Shown: piece by piece, positions 37,120 through 48,185 of the stretch
Layout of the letters: each line of letters begins with the position of its first letter
Position numbering within the stretch: position 1 is the stretch's first letter
Source: Psoroptes ovis
Lineage: Eukaryota; Arthropoda; Arachnida; Sarcoptiformes; Psoroptidae
Assembly: GCA_002943765.1 (NCBI GenBank)
Contig: PQWQ01000002.1
Span: 4,092,001 to 4,156,000 of the forward strand
Length of the DNA stretch: 64,000 bases
Direction: 5' to 3'
Notes under the pieces: generated by a model
What the model saw: only the letters and a program-made list of their open reading frames with translations
Told to the model about the DNA's origin: nothing
Databases searched by the model: none
Position numbers and translations under genes: made by a program

Positions 37120-37524
37120 ATGAAACGAAATCATGTCGGATTATCAAAAAACCTGCTTCAAATGAAATTTATGCAAAAAAGTAAAGAAAATTATGAAAAT
37201 TTAGAAAAAACAAAACAAAATGAACAGCAACAACAACATCAATCATCAAAACATCAAGAATTATTAGAATTATGTCAGAAAGAAACAGACAAATATCTTA
37301 ATACGAATAGTTTTATTGTTTGTGAAAATCTTCAATATGGTCGAATGTCATTTAAAGGAATGAATCCTGAAATTGAACAATTAATGAGATTAAAAAATCA
37401 GAAAAATAATGATACAACAACGTCGATTCATGATGATGATAAAAAAACACCAAAGGATGAAGCTGATATTTCTGATGATGAAATGGTAAACGTTTTAAAA
37501 CAAAGAAAAAAGAAGAAAAAATGA
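37120..37524 (+). CDS. MPHOSPH6: M-phase phosphoprotein 6 (nuclear exosome cofactor)
   Basis: Single exon, 134 residues. GLSKNLLQMKFMQK at the N-terminus, SFIVCENLQYGRMSFKGMNP in the middle and DISDDEM near the end match human MPHOSPH6 (LSKNLLRMKFMQ, LLYGRMSFRGFNPEVEKLM, DVSDEEM). The family binds the RNA exosome and MTR4 and supports 3' processing of 5.8S rRNA. The C-terminus is a short basic run. It is convergent with the BRPF gene, with 9 bases between stop codons. Confidence 0.9.
   Translation: MKRNHVGLSKNLLQMKFMQKSKENYENLEKTKQNEQQQQHQSSKHQELLELCQKETDKYLNTNSFIVCENLQYGRMSFKGMNPEIEQLMRLKNQKNNDTTTSIHDDDKKTPKDEADISDDEMVNVLKQRKKKKK
37312..37317 (-). terminator. Candidate poly(A) signal for BRPF, inside MPHOSPH6
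   Basis: AATAAA on the minus strand, 217 bases past the BRPF stop codon, inside the MPHOSPH6 coding region. Confidence 0.3.
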
Positions 37525-37533
37525 TTTTTTTTT

Positions 37534-39939
37534 TCATTTTTCATCATTTTCATCACCAACATTTTTGTGTTCATTATTATTTTCATTCAATCCCTGTAAC
37601 AAATGAAAAATTAAAGTTTTTGGTTCAAAAATTAATTGAAATAAACTCACATCATCATTTTCTCTGTCATTGTTCTCGTTATCTTCCATTATTTTATCGG
37701 ATTGTTCTTCATTTTTCATTTCGTCATCAGTTATGTGTAAACCAGTAATCATATTGTAATTTTTTGAATATTTACGATTTTCATCCAATATCGTGTCAAT
37801 ATGTGTTTTAAATTTTAGGGCTGCTTTATGCCAAATCGTATCCTTTTCATTGTAATATAAACAATTGTTTACGATTAAATTTAAATCATTTTCAAATTCT
37901 TCAAAATTATTATATTGATTATTATCAATTTTTTTACGCATCGTTCCTAAATCCATTGGATGTGTGATGTATTCTAAATAATCTGGTACTTCATCAACAT
38001 TGACCGGTTCCAGAAAAAATTGATTCACATCTTTTTCAACGATTTTATCCAATAATGAGTATAAATACATTTTGAATGGTATTAATTTATAAGTATAATA
38101 TGAACGTAATTCTCGTATCAATTTGCCTTTGATGCGTTCACGTTTACGTATCAATTCTAACAATAGACGTGAACGTTCCAAATCTCTTCGTAATTGTAAC
38201 AACTTTTTATACTGATTCTTCTTTTTCATATAATCTCGTTTTGATGATTTTTCTTTATTCATATCGATTCTCATTGTTGAATTTGTATATTGTAATCTTC
38301 GTAATAATGACATACCGTTTCTTGATTGTCGTTTCAATTTCCAATATGCATATAGACGTTGCATAAATTCATTACGGCGTGGAAATGATATTAATTCGGA
38401 TATTTTCGATAGTCTTTCATTCGGTATCGTCGGTATTGAAATAATTGATGTTGATGTACGTTTATCATTAATTGTTGACAATTTTTTTGATTTATTCTTC
38501 TTTCCATTATTATAACTATTAAATGTTTCACTGCGACTATCTTCATCGCCACTCAAATAAAGACCATTTGAGCAACCATTTTTGGACACTGGTGCATGAT
38601 TAAGACAATAGGCGAATTTTTTGATTGTCACTATCGTGTTGCCTTGTTTCGTTACCTCATTTACCGGTAAAATTTTCATATAAAGGCCAGCCTGCACTGC
38701 ACAAGTAACATGGAATGCAACATAACAATTACTTTTATAACATTGTATACAAGCACCAACATTGCGTTGATGACAAATTGAGCATAATAGTTTCCAACGG
38801 GCCGATGGTATAGCTGCAATACTATCTACAGGCTCTAAAAAAACATTGTTAGCGAAACCAACTTCTGGAATCCATAATGCACAAATAACATGTGCCCAAC
38901 GATTATCATCAGTATGCTTGAATGCACCACCTTTATTAGGACAAAGTACACAATCGACAGCTGTAGACGGTGATCTTAAACATCGACGGCATAGCCATAA
39001 ACCTTCTGGTATGTACGGAACACCATAGCATTCTTGATGTACTGCAATATTACACATATCGCAGAATAGGATGGCATTTGAATTATGACATTCACCATCA
39101 AAGCATATTGAGCAGACAGCATCTTCATCGATTGCCGAACTGATATCTGTGCCACAATTTTGACTTTGAAAAAATGATTCTTTTTCAAATCGATCCATTA
39201 TCAATTCAAATGTTTCGATGTTCACATCAAGCAAACGATCTTCACGTCTTTTTTTGTTGATCATTTCTAACCAGATGGCATCTTCTTCATCCATATCATA
39301 TTCAATTTTCATTTGATCTTCTTCGTCAATCGAATCATCTAAAAATCGATTATAAGGTGCTAAGGAATCTGTTGGCTCTTTATAATCATTATCAGATTGA
39401 TTCAATAAACGATATGATGGTTCTGGCAATTTGATCGGTGAAGACGATAATGATGATGGCGGAACAGCTGTCGATCTATGGATAGATTTATTTTTCTTTC
39501 GATTTTTGTATTTTTTTGTCTCATCAGAATTTGAAATATCAGCATTTTCTATTTTTGGTATTGGTATGATTTTGATCTTCATTTCAGTTTTAGCTGGTAT
39601 CGTAACCAATTGAGTTCTATATTTAAATTGTATCATTTGTAATTTTTTGTCATCATTATTTTGATTTAATTTCGTAGAGGATCGTTTATCATTTGTTGTT
39701 GCTGCTGCTGATGATGATGATGTCGGTGTTGAATTCATGACAGCCACAGGAGTCGGTGTTATACGACGACCGGTTGAAGAAAATGTTGGCGATATTTCTG
39801 CATGATCAATTGTATTCAAATGCATTTTAATTGCATCAATTTTACGAAAACTTTTACCACAATTTTGAAATGGACAATAATATGGTGCTTTTGATGTGCG
39901 AATACTTTCAAGATAAAGTGATATGTTAGTTGATGGCAT
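37534..39939 (-). CDS. BRPF: BRPF-type bromodomain and PHD finger protein
   Basis: One long open frame of 801 residues. Order: C2H2 finger (C22, C27, H40, H46), EPC-like segment with EYDMDEEDAIWLEMINKKR, PHD1 from about 272 (CSICFDGECHNSNAILFCDM), Zn-knuckle plus extended PHD2 (to about 445), the conserved helical block FMQRLYAYWKLKRQSRNG, and a bromodomain near 630-720 with NNCLYYNEKDT holding the acetyl-lysine-binding Asn. BRPF proteins scaffold the MOZ/MORF-type histone acetyltransferase complex with ING5 and MEAF6. The usual C-terminal PWWP domain is absent: the frame ends about 80 residues after the bromodomain. A 57-base in-frame segment (37650-37594) has GTGAGT and TTACAG ends and may be an intron, giving 782 residues. 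Confidence 0.93.
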   Translation of the reverse strand: MPSTNISLYLESIRTSKAPYYCPFQNCGKSFRKIDAIKMHLNTIDHAEISPTFSSTGRRITPTPVAVMNSTPTSSSSAAATTNDKRSSTKLNQNNDDKKLQMIQFKYRTQLVTIPAKTEMKIKIIPIPKIENADISNSDETKKYKNRKKNKSIHRSTAVPPSSLSSSPIKLPEPSYRLLNQSDNDYKEPTDSLAPYNRFLDDSIDEEDQMKIEYDMDEEDAIWLEMINKKRREDRLLDVNIETFELIMDRFEKESFFQSQNCGTDISSAIDEDAVCSICFDGECHNSNAILFCDMCNIAVHQECYGVPYIPEGLWLCRRCLRSPSTAVDCVLCPNKGGAFKHTDDNRWAHVICALWIPEVGFANNVFLEPVDSIAAIPSARWKLLCSICHQRNVGACIQCYKSNCYVAFHVTCAVQAGLYMKILPVNEVTKQGNTIVTIKKFAYCLNHAPVSKNGCSNGLYLSGDEDSRSETFNSYNNGKKNKSKKLSTINDKRTSTSIISIPTIPNERLSKISELISFPRRNEFMQRLYAYWKLKRQSRNGMSLLRRLQYTNSTMRIDMNKEKSSKRDYMKKKNQYKKLLQLRRDLERSRLLLELIRKRERIKGKLIRELRSYYTYKLIPFKMYLYSLLDKIVEKDVNQFFLEPVNVDEVPDYLEYITHPMDLGTMRKKIDNNQYNNFEEFENDLNLIVNNCLYYNEKDTIWHKAALKFKTHIDTILDENRKYSKNYNMITGLHITDDEMKNEEQSDKIMEDNENNDRENDDVSLFQLIFEPKTLIFHLLQGLNENNNEHKNVGDENDEK
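37640..37645 (+). terminator. Candidate poly(A) signal for MPHOSPH6
   Basis: AATAAA on the plus strand, 116 bases past the MPHOSPH6 stop. It lies antisense in the last part of the BRPF gene. Confidence 0.35.
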
Positions 39940-40307
39940 AATTTTGTTTCAAACAAAAATAAATACTTAAAAAATTCATGAGAAAAGAAACCTTTCAAAG
40001 AATTATCATCGCTTTGATTCTGAAATGAAAATTGAGAATTTTTTTTCATAAATTTCAAAATCCTCAATTTTTCACTGAGTTGATTGACATAAAAACAATG
40101 GAAAAATAATGTGAAAAATGATCAACAGATGGCATTATAGACATTTTAAATTTTGAAAATCAATTTTTAATTATTACATTTTATAATTTTTAAAATTAAA
40201 AGAATTTATTTGAATATATGAATTTTATAATGCGTCAAGTCTTTTATGATAAAATATTGAATTTCATTAATTATAGAGTAATGGCAGTTTGCGTTCAAAT
40301 TATTTAA
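39940..40307. other. Intergenic region upstream of BRPF
   Basis: 368 bp between two minus-strand genes. It should hold the 3' UTR of the gene at 40308-42939 and the BRPF promoter. No gene seen. Confidence 0.5.
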
Positions 40308-42939
40308 TCAAAGATTTGTTTCATACATTGGAAGTTTTGAAAGGCCAAAATCAGCTCTGTAAAATTTGAAAATGAATTAAAAATTGAAACCAATGGAATG
40401 TTGAATTTTTGATTAGTTTACCTAAATACAATATTTGTCGATTGATTATTACAAATAATCGAAAATCGACATTCATTAACATTTTCATTGTTAGTGCGGG
40501 CTGTTGTTTGTCCACTTGATCCTTCCAATGGAGGCGGATTGTCGCTTGTGAAATCAATCAAATTAGAATCGGCTATTTGATAAATAGAGACAATATTCAA
40601 TTGATTGACCAATAATTTGGGTACTTACATTCATTTCGAGCAGGTGGTTTACGAGATGAAGATGCTTTGTTTGTAATGTTCATCTGATTTCCAATATTTT
40701 CAATCAATGTTTCATTGTTCATAACCCATACTTTTGGCGATTCAAACGATTCAGGTGGTTCAATCAGGTAATCATCTTGTTTATCATTCATTCTTTGACT
40801 GTTATCAATTGGTATATTTTGATGTGATGAATCGATTCTCTGTTCACTATGATAACCTTCGCTCATAACCGGACTTTTTGCCTGTGGTCGTTGACTGTCA
40901 GACGAAATATCTAAAGAACTAAAGGCTTTGTTAGACAAAAAATCTTGATCAGTTTTGCCATGAATTAAATCATTGTTGGCATCGCTCAAAAAATCGAACG
41001 CAGATTGAGTACGAGTAAATTTAGATTCAGCTGCATTTAGTTTAGGCGGTGGTACATTTATAATTGGCTTAGAATTTTCAGTTAGTTGTGAATCTGGTCT
41101 TTGATCAACAATGTCATCGTTGGGCATGAAAACTGGTGGGTAGCACTCATTTTCAATTTTAATCATGTCCATAGCTGCTTCTTTACCATTACGTATTTCG
41201 GTCGTGCGATATACTTTGCCATCATGACCAATGTCTGTTTTAATGATCACTTCACGTTTATCAATTCGTCCATCACTGGTAGCCATTTTACGTTCGATTA
41301 TAATCTTGGATGTCGAATGCATTTGCTTTTGTGGATTGTTAATAGTTTTTTTATCAACCATCAATTGTTTTTCGCCAGAATGTGATGATGAATTCAGTGG
41401 CGGTATTGTTTTTGCAGCTGGTTCTGTATTGTCAGTCATTTTCGGAGGTAAAACTGTTTGTGCTGAACGACTTTTGATTCGATTACGAATCATTGCACGA
41501 CGATTCATTTCTCGGAAAATATCTTTCTCAAAGTCATCGAAATACGAATCGTCATTAGCATCTTGATCATCTTCGTCATCTGAATACATTTCGACGATTG
41601 GTTCCGGTGTAATTCTGTCAGAAAATTGTTCACTATTTTGCGATTGAAATTGTGACAAGGTCGGCACATAAATTGCTGAGTCTAGATCGATAGATTGTTT
41701 ATTGTCAGAACATATATGAAAAGTATTAACTGATTTGGCGATGAAAGGTTTTTCATTGACAATCGGTAAATCGATTGTTGAATGGTGGCCAACAGCCGTA
41801 CTATAATCAGCATCGGTCATAACTTCTTTTTCTGCAAATGATTTTCCTTCTGAATCTGTTTGTAATTTAACTGAACGGCTGATAGTTGTTGTTAGACGTC
41901 TAATCGGGTCCCTGGGAGTATGACGCCGATGTTGTTGAGCCTGATTAGTATTAGTATTGGAATCAACCGAATTATATGTTTGCCAATATTTCAACAATTT
42001 ATCCATGAATTCCATATCAATGTCAGTGTTCTGAGCTTTGTCCTGCAGATCGAGGCTTCTTTTTCGAATTTTATTGCTGGGTGGAGGTACATACGATGGT
42101 TGAGCATTGCTCATCTGATTGATAGGTATTCGCAATGTCTTGACTGGAGTTTCGACATTGGTCGTTGTACTGTTCCTCAATGCGAATATATCATTTTCTA
42201 ATCGCCTAATACGATCAATTGTTGAACGGGACATGTCATTTATCTCTTCCAATTTTGAAAGCCATTCATTGAATCCCTGCTGCTTTTTTGATGGTTCCAC
42301 GGTGCGCATTGATTGAAACGTTGGCAAACGATTTGAATTTGAATTCTCAATCGTTGATTGCAAATTGATTGGCTTTGATTTCTGCGACTGAGAATCAAAC
42401 ACCACGAATGGATCTGATATTGATCGCCTTGGTCGATCAGTCGTGCGAACAAATGCTGGATGCACGCTATCATCTTGATCATCATCGATCGAATCTTTCG
42501 ATCTAGTTCGTATAAGATGTGCTTTGAATTTCGATCCATCATTGTCAACATTTGGTGCTGGAAACTGATCAAAATATTTGGGAGTTCAATGAATTGGCAA
42601 CGGAAACTATAACAAATTACTCACATTAGTTGTCGCTTTTGATGTTGATTCCGAAGGTGTAGTATTTGTCGATTGCTGTTGGGTCACAATTGTAGGCTTT
42701 TTCTTGACTGATGGAAACCTTTTACGACGTTTATCAAATTGTTCTTTGATGTTTTGCATTTCACTAAAACACATTTTAAGTTTATCTTGCATAGCAAATT
42801 CAATTTCATTGGGATCATTACTATCATTACTACTGCTGGTTTGATTGCCATTATTTGTTTTCAATTCAATTTCTTCTCGATGATAAAACGGAAACGAGGC
42901 ATAAGTTTGGTTTGGAACGGTATGCCGTTTATGATGCAT
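40308..42939 (-). CDS. Unrecognised large disordered protein
   Basis: Exons 42939-42625, 42564-40629, 40572-40422 and 40356-40308 give 816 residues; all junctions have GT-AG ends (GTGAGT, GTAAGT, GTAAAC) and matching phases. The protein is Ser/Asp/Pro/Gln-rich and mostly without predicted fold. It has a short basic segment (FDKRRKRFPSVKKK) near residue 75, a helical stretch GFNEWLSKLEEINDMSRSTI, an acidic patch EMYSDDEDDQDANDDSYFDD, and a segment IIIERKMATSDGRIDKREVI followed by KTDIGHDGKVYRTTEIRNGK that looks like two beta strands. The start is the first ATG after an in-frame break; an upstream 5' exon cannot be excluded. It is on the same strand as MTMR. I do not recognise a family. Confidence 0.65.
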
Positions 42940-43678
42940 TCTATTGCAACTGATTGGTCAAAGTCAAAAATTAATTTGAATCGAAAAAGACGCATTTGCC
43001 ATCCGTCTTGAAATGAATGATAACATTCTACAATTTGCTCTGCACATAAGCAGGTGCGATTGTTTCGAAGAAAACATTTGATGCAACATGAAACAAATAG
43101 AAAGTAATCATTGACAATTAATCCATAGCCAAATTGCCAATTGCTGCTTTGCACGTTTTTCAGTCATAAATTCAATGTGAATAGTCATCATAACATTCAT
43201 TCATATGCTATGATTGCAGTCATCTGTTCAATTGAACACTACTTTGAATAGCAGAGCAATTAATGCATGAACTCTGACTTAATATTACAATGCAAACAAG
43301 GGCATTTTGCAACAGGTGTTTTTGAATCCAACCAACAATAACTTGTCTCAAATGTTAGTTGTCTTGCTGCTTCTGTTTGCGACACTATTTTTTTCGATAT
43401 TCCAATGCTCGTTCTGTATACATTGGTTAAGATAAGGCTCGAATCAGATCACAGAAATAATCAATTAGTAAATTAAAAATTTTACTATGATTGATTTGAT
43501 CGATTCCATCACATCTTCTTATAGCCATCTGTTCAATAACTTCAAATTCAAGGACAAAAGTTATAACAGCACTCACTTATGTAATGCAAATGTTTGCAAT
43601 TGTGATTTTCATGAAAATTTTATTCATGTACAAACAGTTTTTAATATTATAAAACAAACCAACTTCAGCAAAAACATA
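42940..43678. other. Intergenic region between MTMR and the disordered-protein gene
   Basis: 739 bp. Open frames on both strands lack an ATG or a family match. It should hold the MTMR 3' UTR and the promoter of the downstream gene. Confidence 0.45.
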
Positions 43679-46415
43679 TTACATATCAATCGAATTCGAC
43701 TTGATTAATCTTTGATAACATTTTCGACAAACTGGTTTCGGCTCATCGATTGGCTCAGCACAGGGTATGGAACATCTTTTGTCGATGCATCTGATGCAAT
43801 AAATATTTCCACAAAGAAAACAATGTAATCGAGTTCCATAAGGTTCTAATGGTGTTGAACATATACAATTCTTGAGATTTTGAAATGACTGCCAGTTTAT
43901 GGATATTAATTGACAATCTTGTAATATTTGTTCCAATGATGCGGACATTTGATCACTTTTTTCATCATCGAACAAATTTCCTTCGTTATTGACTTCATTG
44001 GCCAAACTCAATGAGTTAGGTCTAGCAATTCGATCCTGAAAAAAAAATCAAATATAGATTTTTTGAAAAACAGTAAACATTATAATCACTTTGGAATGAT
44101 TTGCTTCATTTTCATTTTCAATCGATGTCTGATCGATTTGCTGCTGATCTTTGAGATTCATTTCATGCTGCATTTCTAAACGTTGCATACATTGTTCGAC
44201 GATTTTTAATGGACGTTCTATTTCATCCAAATCTATGGAGCCTAGTGGGCGAAACTTATTTGATGAGGCATCACCGTTAGATTTGGAATTTGATTCTCGT
44301 TGTTTGTTATAGTGTTCATGCTCTTCTAAATACTATCATATTGATAAATTGATAAAAAAATTAATCAAATCAACATATAATTAAAATAAAATACCTTCTC
44401 CAAAAAAGTTATATGCCTTCTTAGATGTTCATTATGATGATATTTTGCTCTCAAAATATCTTCAAGAAAATCTCGGGGATGAACTCCAGTTTCAAATCGA
44501 TTATACAAGCCCCTCCAAAATCTAAATCAATAGAAAAGATAACAACTAATAGAAATAACAAAACAAACATACTTAATGAATTGTGGTGCCACTGATACAT
44601 TGAGCATTGATTCGTTACGTTGATACAATGGATTAATGAATTCAATTTTGTGCGCGTCCATATAAGCCCAAACAGAGAAGGTACGCTGAGCTAATTTAAG
44701 CTCTTGACGCTCACGTTCAGAATTGCATAAAAAAGTACCGAATTGCACATTATAAACGAAATCATTGATATTAATTAAATATTTTTCATTGAATTCAAAC
44801 GCCATTGGATTTTGTTGATGAATCTGCCAAATAACATCTAAGAATTGAGTGAATACTGGTGCCATTTCACGATTATCACCGTTCACATGTCCGCAGCGAT
44901 CTTTGAATTTATGTCCAAATGAAAGCCAATCCTTTTCGATTAATGCTTGAAAACCATCTAACGTACGATAATATGGATCTAAGATTATAGATGCTATTGC
45001 TAATTAAATTTACTATAATTATTTGTCAACCTTACAATCATGGTCAAAGAACTTACAGCAGGTTTGAGCAGTACGATCCCAACCATCAGAACAATGTATC
45101 ACAATGCTTATACCATTATGCACAGCATTAGCAATGAAAACCGATGTCTCCAATATAGATTTCACATGCCTGAGCCATCCACTGCCTTCAATACCACTTA
45201 AAAATGAATTCATTGAGGGCACACGAAGTTCACAAGCTGTTTATATTTTGAGGTAATTCAAATATATTTTAAAACAAAAAATATAAAATATGGAATCGAT
45301 TTTACAGATAATTGCTAAATACAGACCGTCAATCAATTTTTGTAGACTACCACGCATTACATGAATATTTTCAATGCCGAAAAAATGAAATTTTATATTA
45401 TCATAAAACATTTCGTTTTCATATCCTTTCCCTTGAGCTTTGTTGACAATTGCATTTATCTAAATTTTTAAAATAAACATCTTTATATTAGGTGAATGAA
45501 TACAATTCAAATCATACCCTCGGCCTTGTATCTACAACATACAGCAATGGTGATTTCGGTTTTGTTCTTCGAATATGATCCAACAATTTTTCATCTTCAA
45601 CGCATCTTGCATTAAAACCAGACAACGGTTGCGCACAGCGGCTGATGGATGCCTAATGATAATGAAATCACATTATAATCTAATTAATTGAAAAAACATT
45701 TTGTAATTACTTCATTAGTATAAATATATGACAGCACAGGTAAACGTGATTTTGAACGAAACTTCGCACTACCTCGAACGATGTGATCTTCGGCGGTGGC
45801 CGGTAAATACAAGCACTTGGGATATGTTTTGCAAAGTTCATAATTTTCATTCAAATTTGATTTCTTCCATTTGGAATTAGGTAAACCCATTCGTTCGAAT
45901 TCTTTTTCCAATGTGAATTTATTCCAACCATCTTCCTTCGAGAAATACTCATTGGATGCTGTGTAATGAAAACAATATAATTGCTCTATTCGACCTGTTT
46001 AAAATCAAATTCAAATGTTAAATATTCAACATCTGTATTTGAACGCTTACTTGGCTGTGATAATTGAATCAGTGACTGGTATATGTCATGTGCTTCCTTT
46101 TCTTTCGGTATAACAAACGTAATACACAGAAAATGTTTGCATCTCATAAGCAATGGAGATCCTATTGTTGTGATTGGCAATTTTTCAACAGATGCAATCA
46201 ATGAATGTAAAATCCATGTTTCTCGTTTGATTTGTGGATCAACAAATATCAAATGTGTTGCAGTTAGATATAATGTTCCACTCGATGAGCAATTCGATAC
46301 AGTCGGATAACGATATAAAAATCGAACATTTTCGACCTAATCTTGATAAAAACATGATTATGAATCAATCAATATTTCTGTATTCATTTACCTTTGGTGT
46401 TCGTATGTATTCCAT
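43679..46415 (-). CDS. MTMR6: Myotubularin-related phosphatase, MTMR6/7/8 type, with FYVE-like finger
   Basis: Ten exons: 46415-46392, 46336-46051, 45994-45711, 45652-45518, 45459-45327, 45236-45057, 44999-44573, 44521-44395, 44332-44090 and 44035-43679, giving 731 residues with consistent phases. The N-terminal PH-GRAM starts MEYIRTPKVENVRFLYR and contains GTLYLTATHLIFVD and ETWILHSLIASVEKLP, typical of MTMR6/7/8. The phosphatase signature HCSDGWDRTAQ has C336 and R342, so it should be active on PI3P and PI(3,5)P2. SVWAYMD and the fixed block RGLYNRFETGVHPRD follow, then a coiled coil. The last exon has a Cys-rich FYVE-like finger (RLHCFLCGNIYCIRC, then VCRKC). Human MTMR6/7/8 lack this finger; MTMR3/4 have one. 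Expected on endosomal membranes. Confidence 0.92.
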
Positions 46416-46671
46416 TTATTTTGTTCTCGATTCATCAATCAAATAATTATTCATATGCCAATTAGTTGAACACGAAATGATCAATTTAATGTTTGTCAAA
46501 ACATAATTTCAATTATAACATTGTTCGTTCCATTAGGTTAAAATAGATTATCGAAACAAAATGTAAACAGCTGATCCCAATTTTTTAAATTGCTAAACAT
46601 TAATGACAATTGGATTCAGTTAACAAATGGCAATTAAAATTAATCATTTAATTATACATATGATCAGATTA

Positions 46672-47933
46672 TCATTTTCTTGAATAAAATTTTTCTAAGG
46701 CCTCAGCACATTCTTGAGAAGACCAACTTTGTCTTAACACTTGACATTCAATTTTGTTAATTTCATGTAACATCAATCGATGTTCTTCATTTCTAACAAT
46801 CGCTTTTGCATTGAACATTGAATTAGGATAGCATGTGTTTACTAATCCTTTCTCACCATACAACCATTCTTCCAGATAACTTTCTAATTTATCCGATTCA
46901 ATGATTCGCGACACAAAACCTAATCGATGAGCTTCGTCTACAGGCATTTTATAATTGAAATAAAGTAATTCTGATGCTTTCGATGGGCCAAATATTTTTG
47001 GGAACAAGTGCGTTGAACAGCCTTCTGGTGATTGGCCTAAAGATGAAAATGGACAGGTGAACGATGATTTATCTGTGGCAATCACACAATCATAAAGGCC
47101 AAGTGTTGTGAACATAATTCCAAAAGTAGGTCCATTTATGGCTGCAATCAACATTTTTGGATAATCAATGAATGATGCTACAAAACGTTGACATATTTCT
47201 TGTGCGGAGTCCATTGCTTTAGGAATATCACCATCGAATTGTTGGATACCTCTTGGAAAATTATCTGTAAAATTCAAATCGAAAGTTTTCAATTGACAGT
47301 GATCATTTTATAATTCAATACTAAAGCAGAGTACTCACTCAAATCATTTCCACTTGAGAAATAAGGACCGTTACCAGTGATAATTGTGAATTTGATATTA
47401 GGATCATCAGCTGAACGTTTTAATGCATCGATCAAACCTTCATACATTTCATATGTTATTGCATTGTATTGTTTAGGACGATTCAATCGAATCCAATACA
47501 CCTGATTACGTCTTTCAAAAATTAATTCTGGTTCTTTGTCTTTGTTAGGATCATCTTTCAATAAGTCATTGACCAATTGAATGTACTGTTGTTTAGCATC
47601 ATCAATGGATAAATCTCCTAGCGCGTTCCATGCTTGATATTCAGTTTTTTCTTTCGAATTCAATATGGAAGGCATATCACCGATAGTACTTAAAGGCCCA
47701 ATACTGCCTTGTTTACAAAGAGCAATCGCTTTTAATCTGGTTTCATTATCAACTTCGGGCATTATTTTGGTGAAATGAGCAATTGCTTTTTGAAAATTTT
47801 TCTCAATTTCATCAGGATTTGATGAAAATCTTCTAACAATGCTATTCTGATGATAAGATGGTTTCAATTTTAAACCATTGACTGTATTTTTAATCAAAGA
47901 TTTTCCAAAATTCTTGTATATTGATCGAAACAT
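46672..47933 (-). CDS. ECI2: Enoyl-CoA delta isomerase 2 with ACBP domain
   Basis: Exons 47933-47339 and 47264-46672 give 395 residues (human 394). Residues 1-38 are basic and hydroxylated (MFRSIYKNFGKSLIKN, RRFSS), like a mitochondrial presequence. An acyl-CoA-binding domain follows (about 43-127; LCKQGSIGPL, YQAWNALGDLS). The crotonase-fold domain starts near 137, with TGNGPYFSSGNDL (oxyanion loop) and LGQSPEGCSTHLFPKIFG (catalytic Glu). It shifts double bonds of unsaturated enoyl-CoA so beta-oxidation can proceed. The C-terminus is EKFYSRK, whereas the human protein ends LSRKSKL: the peroxisomal PTS1 tripeptide is absent, so a mitochondrial location is favoured. Same strand as MTMR, 256 bases upstream of it. 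Confidence 0.94.
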
Positions 47934-48185
47934 TTTTGAATTTTCGCAAGCAAAGAATTATTGTCAAGCCAGGTACTCAAATATCGCTTTCATCAAAGAA
48001 TAGCACACTAATATCAATAATAAACACATGAAAGCAAGTATGCGAATGCGCAGTTAACCTTCAAGTTCTGAAGGTGATTTAAAATTCAGATATTTTGCAA
48101 TGCATGAAATTTCTCCACAGATCAACAATTTATTGTTAAAATTTGAAAATGTTTTTGGTTATTTATTCGGAATTGAGATTAAAAT

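Noticed and set aside
42861..43154. 97-codon Cys-containing open frame on the minus strand
   Set aside because: No ATG at its start, and it overlaps the N-terminus of the gene at 42939 in another frame. I considered it as an upstream exon but found no supporting splice phase.
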